Below, one piece after another: positions 28,692-38,073 of a stretch of DNA of 64,000 nucleotides. Source of the DNA: an archaeon (lineage in GTDB: Archaea; Methanobacteriota_B; Thermococci; Methanofastidiosales; NM3); NCBI GenBank assembly GCA_004212155.1, contig RXIG01000008.1, positions 31,827 to 95,826 of the forward strand. The letters run 5' to 3'. Position 1 is the first letter of the stretch, and each line of letters starts with the position of its first letter. The notes under the pieces are model-generated. The model did not search any database. It was not told the origin of the DNA and saw only the letters and a program-made list of their open reading frames with translations. Made by a program: the position numbers and the translations under genes.

Positions 28692-28978
28692 GGGACGCCA
28701 TGCGGGCATACCTCCTGGTCCCGGTGCATGAGACAGTACATCACACAGATGATGGGCACCATCTTGAGTGAGTACAATCGTTGCTTGCCGCACTTCTTGC
28801 AGTCGACCACCTCGACCTGGCGCAGCTTGGCGAGCTGATGGGACGTCGCAGAAATCGACATGCCAAGCTCGTGCGACAGTTCGGTGACGGTACGCGGCTC
28901 CTTCCACAGCATGCGTATGATCCGTAACCTGTTTTCGTCCGAGAGTGAGGAGAAAAATGAACCAAGTTCCCGCTCCAT
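28652..28978 (-). CDS. ArsR-family transcriptional regulator with Cys-rich C-terminus
   Basis: MERELGSFFSSLSDENRLRIIRMLWKEPRTVTELSHELGMSISATSHQLAKLRQVEVVDCKKCGKQRLYSL; C-terminal CVMYCLMHRDQEVCPHGVPWAEC. Confidence 0.88.
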   Translation of the reverse strand: MERELGSFFSSLSDENRLRIIRMLWKEPRTVTELSHELGMSISATSHQLAKLRQVEVVDCKKCGKQRLYSLKMVPIICVMYCLMHRDQEVCPHGVPWAECSKLKEEFP

Positions 28979-29012
28979 ACAGTTGAATGAACTTTCAAAT
29001 ATAAATAAGTTT

Positions 29013-29156
29013 CTATTCAACGAACTTATTGGGATTTTTGTCGAATTCATCCTTGCACGCTCGACAACAAAAGTAGAAAACCGTGTCATTGAACGTGCTT
29101 TTGTGCTTGACGGTCTTCGGGTCCACATCCATCTTGCAAACAGGGTCTATCGCCAT
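29013..29156 (-). CDS. YHS-domain protein, 47 aa
   Basis: Manual translation MAIDPVCKMDVDPKTVKHKSTFNDTVFYFCCRACKDEFDKNPNKFVE*. Short, so missed by the track. Confidence 0.88.
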   Translation of the reverse strand: MAIDPVCKMDVDPKTVKHKSTFNDTVFYFCCRACKDEFDKNPNKFVE

Positions 29157-29165
29157 GATACCGCC

Positions 29166-29660
29166 TCACCCCTGCGGGAAGCTGTACTCGTCCCACATGA
29201 ACCATCGGCCCGTGTCGTCGAGGTAGCTGCGCGTCTCATCGAGGATCTCGTAATGGCGCTCCTCCTCGTAGGCGAGCTGCTCGAAGATCCGCTTCATCTT
29301 GGAGTCGTCCTGGTCGGCGGCCATCTGCTTGTAATGCTTGTAGCCCTTGCGTTCCATATCGAGGGCCATCTCGAGCGCCTCGCGGTCGCTGGCCTTGTCT
29401 GAGACCGCATCAGAGGCGGCAGAGACCTCGCTGAATATCGTTGCCAGTTCCCGCTTGGGGTCGACGAACGCGAGGTCGTCCAAGCATACGTCCTCCTCGC
29501 ATGATAGCTTTTCAAGGAATGCAAGATGGCGTTTCTCATCCTCGACAAGCGAGAGGAACATCTTCTTCCCCAGCTCGTCCTTTGTCTTTTCGGCTGCCTT
29601 AGAATAGAATTCTATACCGTCCTTTTCGGTCTTTATGGCAATCTCAATAGCTTCGTTCAT
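29166..29660 (-). CDS. Rubrerythrin-family ferritin-like protein
   Basis: AIEIAIKTEKDGIEFYSKAAEK...LVEDEKRHLAFLEKL...LAYEEERHYEIL. Confidence 0.88.
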   Translation of the reverse strand: MNEAIEIAIKTEKDGIEFYSKAAEKTKDELGKKMFLSLVEDEKRHLAFLEKLSCEEDVCLDDLAFVDPKRELATIFSEVSAASDAVSDKASDREALEMALDMERKGYKHYKQMAADQDDSKMKRIFEQLAYEEERHYEILDETRSYLDDTGRWFMWDEYSFPQG

Positions 29661-29676
29661 CTAAATCCTCCCTAGA

Positions 29677-32022
29677 TTATGTATCCTTTCCACGTATTTT
29701 AACGTTTCGAAGCAGGAGCGAGTTGGTCACCACAGACACCGATGACAGCGACATGGCAAGCGCCGCGAACTCCGGGCGCATGGTGACGCCCACCGACGAG
29801 AACAGTCCCGCGGCGACCGGAATCATGACAACATTGTAGACGAGCGCCCAGAACATGTTCTGGCGGATCTTGCCATAGATCCTTTTGGAAAGCGAAAACG
29901 CGCCCACGACGTCCCGGAGGTCGTTTCGTACGAGCACGATGTCGCCTGACTCGATGGCGATGTCGGACCCCGAGCCGATGGCGATGCCCGCGTCGGCCTG
30001 TATGAGCGCCGGCGCATCGTTGATGCCGTCGCCCACCATGGCCACGCGCTCGCCGCGCTTTTGTAGCGCCTCGATCTCGTGCGCCTTGTCCTCCGGGAGT
30101 ACGTTTGATATCACGTCGCCAATGCCGATCGAGCCTGCGATCGAGCGCGCCGTGGTCTCGTTGTCCCCGGTAAGCATGATTACCGTGATGCCCATGCCCT
30201 TGAGCTCATCGACGACCGCGCGCGCCTCGGGCTTGACCGTGTCGGCGACAACGACCCATCCGAGGAACGCATCACCGCGTGCCAGATAGATGACGCTTTT
30301 GCCCTCGCGCTCATGCGACGAGGCCTCATCGGTGACGGAGACATCATGCTCCTCGAGGAATCGCCTGTTGCCCAGGTAGTGCACGGCGCCGTCGATGGTG
30401 GCGACCACGCCCTTGCCGGGTACGGTGTCAAAGTCGGTGACCTCGCGTCCGTCCAGCCCCAGCTCGTCTGCCTTGGCGACGATCGCGTCGGCCAGGGGGT
30501 GTGACGCCTTGCGCTCGATGGAGGCCGCCGTCCCGAGCGCCTCGTCGGATGAATGCGATGTGACGCGCGGCGTGCCGAGTGTCAGCGTTCCCGTCTTGTC
30601 AAAGACCACGGTGGTCGCCGCATGGACCGTCTCGAGCGCCTCGCCGCTCTTGATCAGGATGCCGTTTGTCGCGCCGACGCCCGTTCCCACGGTAATGGCG
30701 GTGGGCGTGGCAAGCCCCAGCGCGCAGGGGCACGCCACGACGAGCACGGCGATCATCGTGGTAAGCGAGAAGAAAAACGTCGCATCGAAGGCGAGGTACC
30801 AGAGCGCAAGCGAGAGCACCGCTATCGATGCGACAACGGGGACGAAGTAGGCGGCGACCCGGTCGGCGAACCGCTGTATGGGGGGCTTTGACGCCTGCGC
30901 CCTCTCCACGAACGCCACGATCTGCGAGAGCAGCGCGTCGGCGCCCACCTTCGTTGCCCTCACGCGTATGAATCCGTTCTTGTTGATGGTGGCGCCATAG
31001 ACCTCGCTTCCCTCCGACTTCTCCTGGGGGATCGGCTCGCCGGTGAGCATCGACTCGTCGATGGTGGAGTAGCCCTCGGCGACCACGCCGTCGACAGGCA
31101 CCTTCTCCCCGGGACGAACGATGACGATGTCGCCCTCGCGGATGAACTCAACGGGCATCTCCACCTCGGTGCCGTCGCGCTCGACGACCGCATACTTGGC
31201 CTGGAGCGCAACGAGCTTTTGCAGCGCCTGGGACGTCTTGCCCTTGGCAATCGACTCCATCATCTTGCCGAAGATGACAAAGGTGAATATCATCGCCGTC
31301 GTCTCGTAGAAGAGTGGGCCGTCGTAGAAGAACGTCGAACCCACCGAGTAGAGGTATGCTGCCGACGTGCCCATGATCACGAGCACGTCCATGTTGGCCG
31401 ATGCGTTGCGAAGCGAGTAATAGGCGCCACGGTAGAACGAGCTGCCGGAGATGAACTGCACCGGCGTCGTCATGAGGAAGAGCACGAGCGCCTTTGACGG
31501 CACGTCGAAGAAATGTGTGATGAGTATGATGGGGATCGAGAGCGCCAGGGTGAAGGCAAAGAGATTGCGAAACGGCGCATGCTCTGCGGCGCGTTCGCTT
31601 TGCCTTTTCGTGACAACAGAGTATCCGAGATCCTCGATGGTGGCGGCGATCGCATCCATCGACGTGACGAGCGGGTCATAGGACACGAACGCCTTTCCCG
31701 TCGAGACGTTGACGGTCGCCGTACCGACGCCGTCAAGCTTTGCGAGTCCCTCCTCGATGGAGCGGGCGCAGTTGGCGCAGTGCATGCCCTCGACTGCGAG
31801 GACCGCCTGGTCCTTGCCGACACCGTAGCCCTGCTGGCGTATCACCTCGGCGAGCTCTGCGCCGCTGACACGCTCGTCGTCATAGGTCACGGTCGCCGTG
31901 TTGAGCGAGAGATTGAGCGTCGCCTCGAGGACGCCCTCTGTATCATTGAGGCGTGCCTCGATGGAGCGGGCGCAGTTGGCGCAGTGCATGCCTGTTATCG
32001 GAACGGTCACGGTACGATTCAT
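29677..32022 (-). CDS. copA: Copper-translocating P-type ATPase with two HMA domains
   Basis: [12 protein letters not shown] twice; [36 protein letters not shown]. Confidence 0.96.
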   Translation of the reverse strand: MNRTVTVPITGMHCANCARSIEARLNDTEGVLEATLNLSLNTATVTYDDERVSGAELAEVIRQQGYGVGKDQAVLAVEGMHCANCARSIEEGLAKLDGVGTATVNVSTGKAFVSYDPLVTSMDAIAATIEDLGYSVVTKRQSERAAEHAPFRNLFAFTLALSIPIILITHFFDVPSKALVLFLMTTPVQFISGSSFYRGAYYSLRNASANMDVLVIMGTSAAYLYSVGSTFFYDGPLFYETTAMIFTFVIFGKMMESIAKGKTSQALQKLVALQAKYAVVERDGTEVEMPVEFIREGDIVIVRPGEKVPVDGVVAEGYSTIDESMLTGEPIPQEKSEGSEVYGATINKNGFIRVRATKVGADALLSQIVAFVERAQASKPPIQRFADRVAAYFVPVVASIAVLSLALWYLAFDATFFFSLTTMIAVLVVACPCALGLATPTAITVGTGVGATNGILIKSGEALETVHAATTVVFDKTGTLTLGTPRVTSHSSDEALGTAASIERKASHPLADAIVAKADELGLDGREVTDFDTVPGKGVVATIDGAVHYLGNRRFLEEHDVSVTDEASSHEREGKSVIYLARGDAFLGWVVVADTVKPEARAVVDELKGMGITVIMLTGDNETTARSIAGSIGIGDVISNVLPEDKAHEIEALQKRGERVAMVGDGINDAPALIQADAGIAIGSGSDIAIESGDIVLVRNDLRDVVGAFSLSKRIYGKIRQNMFWALVYNVVMIPVAAGLFSSVGVTMRPEFAALAMSLSSVSVVTNSLLLRNVKIRGKDT

Positions 32023-32046
32023 CAGACAACACCTGTTGCGTTGACG

Positions 32047-32925
32047 TTAACCATGGAAGTACTCCGTGCCGGTATGGGGCTCGTGGTACTCCTTTCCGGG
32101 TATGCCCACCGCATCGGCCCTGCACTGTCTGCAGAGGCGAAACTGCGGAAGGTATCGTTCGGCCTCCTCGCGTGCCGACTTGAGCTCATCGCACGTGGGC
32201 GGCGGAAGATCGCGGAACTGGTAGAGCGGGATGAGCGGGATGATGTTCATGATCCAAGCGCCGCGTGCAGAAGCCTCCCTCGCTACATGTGCGATCTCGT
32301 CACGGTTGATCGTGGGGATGAGCACGGTGTTGATCTTCACGGGGATCTCGAGGTCGCGCGCCATCTCAAGGCCCCTTAGCTGGTGGGATATGAGTGTCCG
32401 GGCCCCCTCCGTCCCTCGCAGGAGCTTCCCGTCGTAGTAGACGTGTCCGACGACCTGCGCGACGATCTCGGGATGGATGCCGTTGATCGTGACGGTGATG
32501 CTTCCCACACCGACGTCGTGGAGCTGCTCGATCTTGTCGGGCAGGAGGAGTCCGTTTGTCGCGACGCAAAGGTGCATGTCGGGAAACGCTTCCTTGACGC
32601 GCGCGAACGTCTCGAACGTCTCCTCGTTGAAGAGGGGCTCGCCAGGACCGGCGATGCCGACGACCTTGAGCTCGGGCATCGTCTCGCGCGTTTCGCGCAC
32701 CTTCTCAACAGCGTCCTCGGGACGCATGAGATGGCTGTAGGCGCCCGGCCGCTGCTCGCACTTGTTCTTCGTCCTGCTGCAAAACATGCACTGTATGTTG
32801 CACTTGGGGGCGACGGGCAGGTGGATGCGGGCCGTCGTGAAGTGGGCCTTCTCATTGAAACATGGGTGAGCGCTCGTCAGGTGAGCGAACTTCGACCCCA
32901 CCTTGTTCCACGCGGGATTTTTCAT
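32047..32925 (-). CDS. NifB-like radical SAM protein
   Basis: HPCFNEKAHFTTARIHLPVAPKCNIQCMFCSRTKNKCEQRPG (CX3CX2C); C-terminal LCRQCRADAVGIPGKE characteristic of NifB. Confidence 0.88.
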   Translation of the reverse strand: MKNPAWNKVGSKFAHLTSAHPCFNEKAHFTTARIHLPVAPKCNIQCMFCSRTKNKCEQRPGAYSHLMRPEDAVEKVRETRETMPELKVVGIAGPGEPLFNEETFETFARVKEAFPDMHLCVATNGLLLPDKIEQLHDVGVGSITVTINGIHPEIVAQVVGHVYYDGKLLRGTEGARTLISHQLRGLEMARDLEIPVKINTVLIPTINRDEIAHVAREASARGAWIMNIIPLIPLYQFRDLPPPTCDELKSAREEAERYLPQFRLCRQCRADAVGIPGKEYHEPHTGTEYFHG

Positions 32926-32931
32926 GTTGTG

Positions 32932-34119
32932 CTACTCCTTGAGCAAGCGGGCGAACTCGCGGCCGAACTCCTCGCACGATGCGAGCTCCTCGCTTGTCGG
33001 CACCCATTTGAGCTCGAGGGGTTCGCGAACGACGTCGATGCCGCTGTCCTGGAGCATCTCCTCGATGGCGGCGCACGCGCCGCCGCCCCAGCCGTAGGAG
33101 CCGAATGCGGCACCTTTCTTCTTCTTGGGACGGAGTCCCTTCATGTAGGTAAGGAACCCTCCAACGAGCGGGTACATGCCGTTGTTGAGCGTTGGCGACC
33201 CGACAAGCACGCCCTTGCTCTCGAGCATCTCGGTGATGACATAGCTCTTTTCCGTGTCGCGCAGGCGCATCAGCCTGACCGCCACGCCCTCGGACTGTAT
33301 GCCCTCGGCAATCGCTTTGGCCATCTTCTCGGTCGAATTCCACATCGTGTCGTATGCGATGACGACGCGGTCGGTGGCGGCGCCGGATGCCCATTTGGCA
33401 TACCATGTAACGATCTGTGTCGGGTCGTCGCGCCATATGACGCCGTGGTCGGGCGCGATGACGTCGATCTCGATGCCCATCGACTGCACGCGCTCGATAA
33501 GGCGCGATATGAGCGGGCTGTAGAGCCAGAGGATGTTTGCGTAATAATCCCCTGCGACGTGATAGAGGGTCGAGGGATCGACCTCGTCGTTGAATCGCTC
33601 GGACGACGCAATGTGCTGGCCGAACGCATCAGAGGAGAACACCACGTGGTCCTCAACAAGATACGACATCATCGAGTCGGGCCAGTGGAGCATCGGCGTC
33701 TTGATGAACTGCAGCGTCTTTGATCCGAGCGAGATCGAATCGCCGTCATCGACCACCGTGATGTCGTTGGTGGTGCCAAAGTGCTTCTGCAGTTCCTCGC
33801 GGCCCTCCTCGGTCGCGAGTATCGTTGCGTTTGGAAGCATGCCGGCAACGACGGGAAACGACCCTGAATGGTCCATCTCCACATGATTGACCACGAGGTA
33901 ATCGATCTTGTCCAGGTCGACGATCTCCTTCACGCGAGCAAGGAACTCGTCCTTGAACGGGCGCTTGACCGTGTCGATGAGGGCGATCTTCTCGTCGATG
34001 ACGAGATATGCATTGTACGTCGTCCCATAGGGCGTCTTATACCCATGGAAGTCGCGGATGTTCCAGTCGATGGCGCCGACCCAGTATATACCTTTCTTGA
34101 TCTCGACAGTGTTCATCAT
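32932..34119 (-). CDS. fprA: FprA-family flavodiiron protein
   Basis: YNAYLVIDEKIALIDTVK; NHVEMDHSGSFPVV; MLHWPDSMMSYL; flavodoxin VIAYDTMWNSTEKMAKAI; FGSYGWGGGA. Confidence 0.95.
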   Translation of the reverse strand: MMNTVEIKKGIYWVGAIDWNIRDFHGYKTPYGTTYNAYLVIDEKIALIDTVKRPFKDEFLARVKEIVDLDKIDYLVVNHVEMDHSGSFPVVAGMLPNATILATEEGREELQKHFGTTNDITVVDDGDSISLGSKTLQFIKTPMLHWPDSMMSYLVEDHVVFSSDAFGQHIASSERFNDEVDPSTLYHVAGDYYANILWLYSPLISRLIERVQSMGIEIDVIAPDHGVIWRDDPTQIVTWYAKWASGAATDRVVIAYDTMWNSTEKMAKAIAEGIQSEGVAVRLMRLRDTEKSYVITEMLESKGVLVGSPTLNNGMYPLVGGFLTYMKGLRPKKKKGAAFGSYGWGGGACAAIEEMLQDSGIDVVREPLELKWVPTSEELASCEEFGREFARLLKE

Positions 34120-34185
34120 ATATCACCACAAATCTATGTAGATTATGAAAATGAATAAGAAAATGGATAATAAAAAATAGTCGTC

Positions 34186-34302
34186 TTACTCCCTGAGGCG
34201 CATCTTGACGCCGCAGCATACGAGCGTGCCGCCGCCGGATTCCATGACCTGAACGACATTGCCGCAAATATCACAAACGTATATTTCTCCTTGCTTAGTC
34301 AT
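34186..34302 (-). CDS. Desulforedoxin (Dx domain), 38 aa
   Basis: Manual translation [38 protein letters not shown], CxxC...CC iron-site pattern. Confidence 0.9.
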   Translation of the reverse strand: MTKQGEIYVCDICGNVVQVMESGGGTLVCCGVKMRLRE

Positions 34303-34484
34303 ACTTCTACACCTCCATGCACCCTTGCCCGTTCGGCGTCGAACGCAGGGCGCGTAATATCTCACTTATCGCGCACGTTTATTAATATATCTAAAAAGAG
34401 TGAATGCATAATCAACACTTTATAGAAACCATGGTCGCCTGCTTGTATGTTCTTTCATCCCCCGAAAAATGTATAATACAAGAA

Positions 34485-34518
34485 GACGGGGAGAGAAAAC
34501 GAATCTCGATCCCCCGTC
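34485..34518. terminator. Strong hairpin GACGGGG...CCCCGTC, possible terminator
   Basis: Perfect 7-bp outer stem plus inner GAGA/TCTC, downstream of the minus-strand 63-aa ORF. Confidence 0.4.
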
Positions 34519-34567
34519 AAGTGTGTGAAAGAGCCATAGAAGCGTGATGGCGCGTCTTGATAGACCT

Positions 34568-34759
34568 TTATGAATCCTTATTTCTTGTACGCGGTTCTTC
34601 ACGCGACATGCCATCCTCGGGTGGATCACCCGGGCCGGGGCTTATCTCGTTGCTATGATTATTGTATTCCTCGTCGCACTGGACATCGGAGATGACCGCA
34701 CCCTTACAGAGCGTGAGGGCCATCATTGTGATAATGGCTATAGCTAGCGTTTTTTTCAT
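34568..34759 (-). CDS. Small exported protein, 63 aa
   Basis: MKKTLAIAIITMMALTLCKG signal-like N-terminus followed by a polar tail; no recognised family. Confidence 0.4.
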   Translation of the reverse strand: MKKTLAIAIITMMALTLCKGAVISDVQCDEEYNNHSNEISPGPGDPPEDGMSREEPRTRNKDS

Positions 34760-35015
34760 AGAATGCCCCCACTATGTATGGCTCTTTGTATTTTATAAAC
34801 ATTTATTCATAAGTTCACTTTCTCTGCACTACTTTGATGATGAGGGAAGTTGCGAAAGGAAAATACGATATTTTCAATTTTTTGAAGATATATATATATA
34901 CTGTATTATTGAAATAAAGAAAAATATCACCATTTTAAAATAACGAAATGGATTGCAGTTAAAAAAAGTCATAACATATAAATAAATCATACGGCAAACA
35001 ATTCAACGGGATACC

Positions 35016-35690
35016 ATGACTGAAACATCAGGAAATGAGAATCCGGGCATGCCCCTCATAGGAGACAAGCTTCCCGAGATGACGGTGAACACCACCTTCG
35101 GAAAGATCGAGCTCCCCAAGGATTATGCCGGAAAATGGTTAGTGCTCTTTAGCCACCCGGGCGACTTCACGCCCGTATGCACCACAGAGTTCATCGGGTT
35201 CGCAAAAAGGCATGACGTGTTCAGGTCGATGAACTGCGAGCTCCTCGGCCTGTCTATCGACCAGGTCTTCTCCCACATCAAGTGGGTGAAGTGGATCGAG
35301 GAGAACATGGGCGTCAAGATAACGTTCCCTGTCATCGCCGACGACCGCGGCAAGGTCGCAGAGACGCTCGGCATGCTCCACCCCAACAAGGGCAACAACA
35401 CGGTACGCGCCGTCTTCGTCATAGACGCGGACGGAATCATACGACTCATACTGTACTATCCGCAGGAGATCGGCCGAAAGATCGATGAGGTCATACGCGT
35501 TGTCAAGGCGCTCCAACACGCCGACAAGAACAAGGTCGCCCTGCCCGCGGACTGGCCAGATAACGAGATCATCGGAGACAAGGAGATCGTGCCCCCGGCA
35601 AGCACCGTCAAGGCCGCTGACAAGCGCATGCTCGACAAGGACCTCGAGTGCAAGGACTGGTGGTTCTGCTACCGAAAGCCAAAGAAGTAG
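35016..35690 (+). CDS. Peroxiredoxin (Prx6/1-Cys-like group)
   Basis: [23 protein letters not shown]...[23 protein letters not shown]...[17 protein letters not shown]. Confidence 0.95.
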   Translation: MTETSGNENPGMPLIGDKLPEMTVNTTFGKIELPKDYAGKWLVLFSHPGDFTPVCTTEFIGFAKRHDVFRSMNCELLGLSIDQVFSHIKWVKWIEENMGVKITFPVIADDRGKVAETLGMLHPNKGNNTVRAVFVIDADGIIRLILYYPQEIGRKIDEVIRVVKALQHADKNKVALPADWPDNEIIGDKEIVPPASTVKAADKRMLDKDLECKDWWFCYRKPKK

Positions 35691-35728
35691 ACCATATCTT
35701 TTTTTATCTATTTTACATAGTAGGGTGC

Positions 35729-36031
35729 ATGAAGGCGCAGAGAAGCTACGGATGGTACAAACACCATGCCTGGGCGGCGCTTGCCATGCTCTCCCTTTTC
35801 TTTGCGGCGCGCCAGCTCATCTCGGTGCCAGACATGGTCACGGCCGTCGTCATCGCCGTGTTGAGCATCTATGCGATAGGTGCCCTCGTCTTCACCTATC
35901 TGGCAAACAAGGAACCAACGCAGCAGCAGCGTGGGGAAGACCTCGAGGCCAAGGCTGCAAAGGAGCAGGAAAAACTTGAAAAAAAGCGAATCAAAGCTGA
36001 GCTGAAGGCGAAAAAGAAAGAAAGGGGCTAG
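35729..36031 (+). CDS. Small two-TM membrane protein with charged tail
   Basis: MKAQRSYGWYKHHAWAALAMLSLFFAARQLISVPDMVTAVVIAVLSIYAIGALVFTYLANKEP...KKKERG. Confidence 0.65.
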   Translation: MKAQRSYGWYKHHAWAALAMLSLFFAARQLISVPDMVTAVVIAVLSIYAIGALVFTYLANKEPTQQQRGEDLEAKAAKEQEKLEKKRIKAELKAKKKERG

Positions 36032-36057
36032 GAAGGACGATGTCCTTCACAGCATCA

Positions 36058-36294
36058 TCAAACGCTGACGACTTCCTTTACTTCCGGTATCTCTTTCTTG
36101 AGTTCCGACTCGATCCCCATCTTGAGGGTGAGTTGTGACATGGGGCAGCCGCCGCATGCTCCGGTGAGGCGTACCTTGACCTGGCCGGTCTCCTCGTCCA
36201 CATCGACGAGCTCAACATCGCCGCCGTCAGCCTGAAGCATGGGTCGTACCCTGTCTAAAACCTTTTGTACTTCTTGTTTGTTCATCATTTGCAC
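36058..36294 (-). CDS. NifU C-terminal-domain Fe-S scaffold
   Basis: [54 protein letters not shown] (CxxC). Confidence 0.95.
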   Translation of the reverse strand: MQMMNKQEVQKVLDRVRPMLQADGGDVELVDVDEETGQVKVRLTGACGGCPMSQLTLKMGIESELKKEIPEVKEVVSV

Positions 36295-36619
36295 CGTATC
36301 TTATAAAGGAAACGAAGCTATTAAAAAGGTTTCTGTAAAGCAGGCCTCCTGCTATCGGCATTCGTGCCTATGATGAAAAACGGTAAGTAATCCACGGTGT
36401 ATCGATTCTCACCATGGGTCGACCGATACCCACAAAGGGCGAAAAGGGACTTTGCATCTCACTTCTTGATACTTACTCCCCCGGATATGGATTATATAAT
36501 GGAGGGAATAAAGGCACGTGAAGACACGGATAACGATGCACAAATACGCACAAACCTTTTTGTGCATTGTATGTACAGGAAATGTACCAACATGCACCCG
36601 CTGAAAGGATGATGACCAC

Positions 36620-38050
36620 ATGGATCATAAAAAGGATGATTTCAAATTACGGAGGGAGTCTTTGTGGAACTCGCTCTCCGATACGGACAAGAAGGAAATG
36701 GAAACGCTCGTGACCCACTACAAGCGTTACCTGGACGAAGCAAAGACCGAACGCGAGGCGGTACGGACCACGGAAGCGATGGCACGCGAACGCGGATTCA
36801 TCCCGCTCGATGAGCTCGAGAAGAAATATCAGGGTTCTGACACCTCGCCCGCAGGAGAGCGATTCTACGTAAAGAACAAGGAAAAAAACATCCTCCTCGG
36901 CATCATGGGGACGACGCCCCTGTCGCAGGGATTCTCGCTCATCGCATCGCACGTCGACTCGCCCAGGCTCGACCTCAAGCCCAATCCCCTCATCGAGAAG
37001 GAGAAGTTCACGCTTCTCAAGACTCACTACTATGGCGGCATGAAGAAGTACCAGTTCGCATCGATACCCCTCGCGCTGCACGGCGTGGTCTACATGCAGG
37101 ACGGAAAGCGCCTTCGGTTCACTATCGGCGAGGACGAGGACGACCCGGTCTTTACCGTCAACGACATCCTGATCCATCTCGCCAAGCAGGTGCAGTACGA
37201 GCGCAAGACCCCCGACGTCATCAAGGGCGAGGAGCTAAACATCCTCTTCTCGAGCATTCCCTACCCTGGTGACGACACGAAGGAGGCGGTCAAACGCTAC
37301 GCCCTCGCGCTGCTCAACGAGCGCTACGGGCTCGCCGAGGAGGATTTCGTCTCGGCGGAGATCGAGGCAGTGCCGGCCGGAAGGGCACGCGACGTTGGCA
37401 TCGACCGCAGCATGATAGGGGCCTATGGCCAGGACGACCGCATCTGCGCGTTCACCTCGGTCCAGGCGCTCTTCGAGCTCGAACACGCGCCCGCACAGAC
37501 GGCCCTCGTGCTCCTGGCCGACAAGGAGGAGATAGGCAGCGAGGGAAGCACGTCGATGCAAAGCTCGTTCTTCTCGTGGATCGTTGCGCGCCTGCTTGCA
37601 CTCTCTGGCGAGTACCGCGACCTTTCGATGCTCAACGCGTTCATGAACGCGCGAGCCCTCTCGGCCGACGTGGCCGGAGGAATCAACCCGAACTTCCCTG
37701 ACGTCCATGAGCACAACAACGCCCCGCGCCTCGGATACGGCATCGCGCTCACGAAGTACACGGGTAAGAGCGGCAAGTACAACGCCAACGACGCCAACGC
37801 CGAATACGTGTCCCACATCCGCTCGATCTTCAACGCCGCCGGCGTCCGCTGGCAGGCTGCCGAGCTTGGCAAGGTCGATGAGGGGGGCGGCGGAACGGTG
37901 GCCAAGTTCCTCTCGAAGCTTGGCATCGAGACGATCGACTCGGGACCGCCCGTGCTCTCGATGCACTCGTCGTTTGAGGTCTCATCAAAGGTTGACCTGC
38001 TGACGGCAAAGCGGGCATACAGGGCCTTCCTCGATTGGAAAAAAACGTAA
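36620..38050 (+). CDS. M18-family aminopeptidase
   Basis: SLIASHVDSPRLDLKPNPL; LLADKEEIGSEGSTSMQSSFF; GGGGTVAKFL; PVLSMHSSFEVSSKVDL. Confidence 0.92.
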   Translation: MDHKKDDFKLRRESLWNSLSDTDKKEMETLVTHYKRYLDEAKTEREAVRTTEAMARERGFIPLDELEKKYQGSDTSPAGERFYVKNKEKNILLGIMGTTPLSQGFSLIASHVDSPRLDLKPNPLIEKEKFTLLKTHYYGGMKKYQFASIPLALHGVVYMQDGKRLRFTIGEDEDDPVFTVNDILIHLAKQVQYERKTPDVIKGEELNILFSSIPYPGDDTKEAVKRYALALLNERYGLAEEDFVSAEIEAVPAGRARDVGIDRSMIGAYGQDDRICAFTSVQALFELEHAPAQTALVLLADKEEIGSEGSTSMQSSFFSWIVARLLALSGEYRDLSMLNAFMNARALSADVAGGINPNFPDVHEHNNAPRLGYGIALTKYTGKSGKYNANDANAEYVSHIRSIFNAAGVRWQAAELGKVDEGGGGTVAKFLSKLGIETIDSGPPVLSMHSSFEVSSKVDLLTAKRAYRAFLDWKKT

Positions 38051-38073
38051 AAGAAAAGAAAAAAATGGCGGGG

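Noticed and set aside
32383-33723. 446-aa plus-strand ORF
   Set aside because: Antisense to the NifB-like gene and fprA, both with intact motifs; composition (His/Val/Asp-rich) is typical of a shadow ORF.
36360-36615. C/D-box-like motifs (ATGATGA, CTGA...GATGATGA) before the M18 aminopeptidase
   Set aside because: Boxes are too far apart for a normal archaeal C/D sRNA, and one overlaps the gene's start region.
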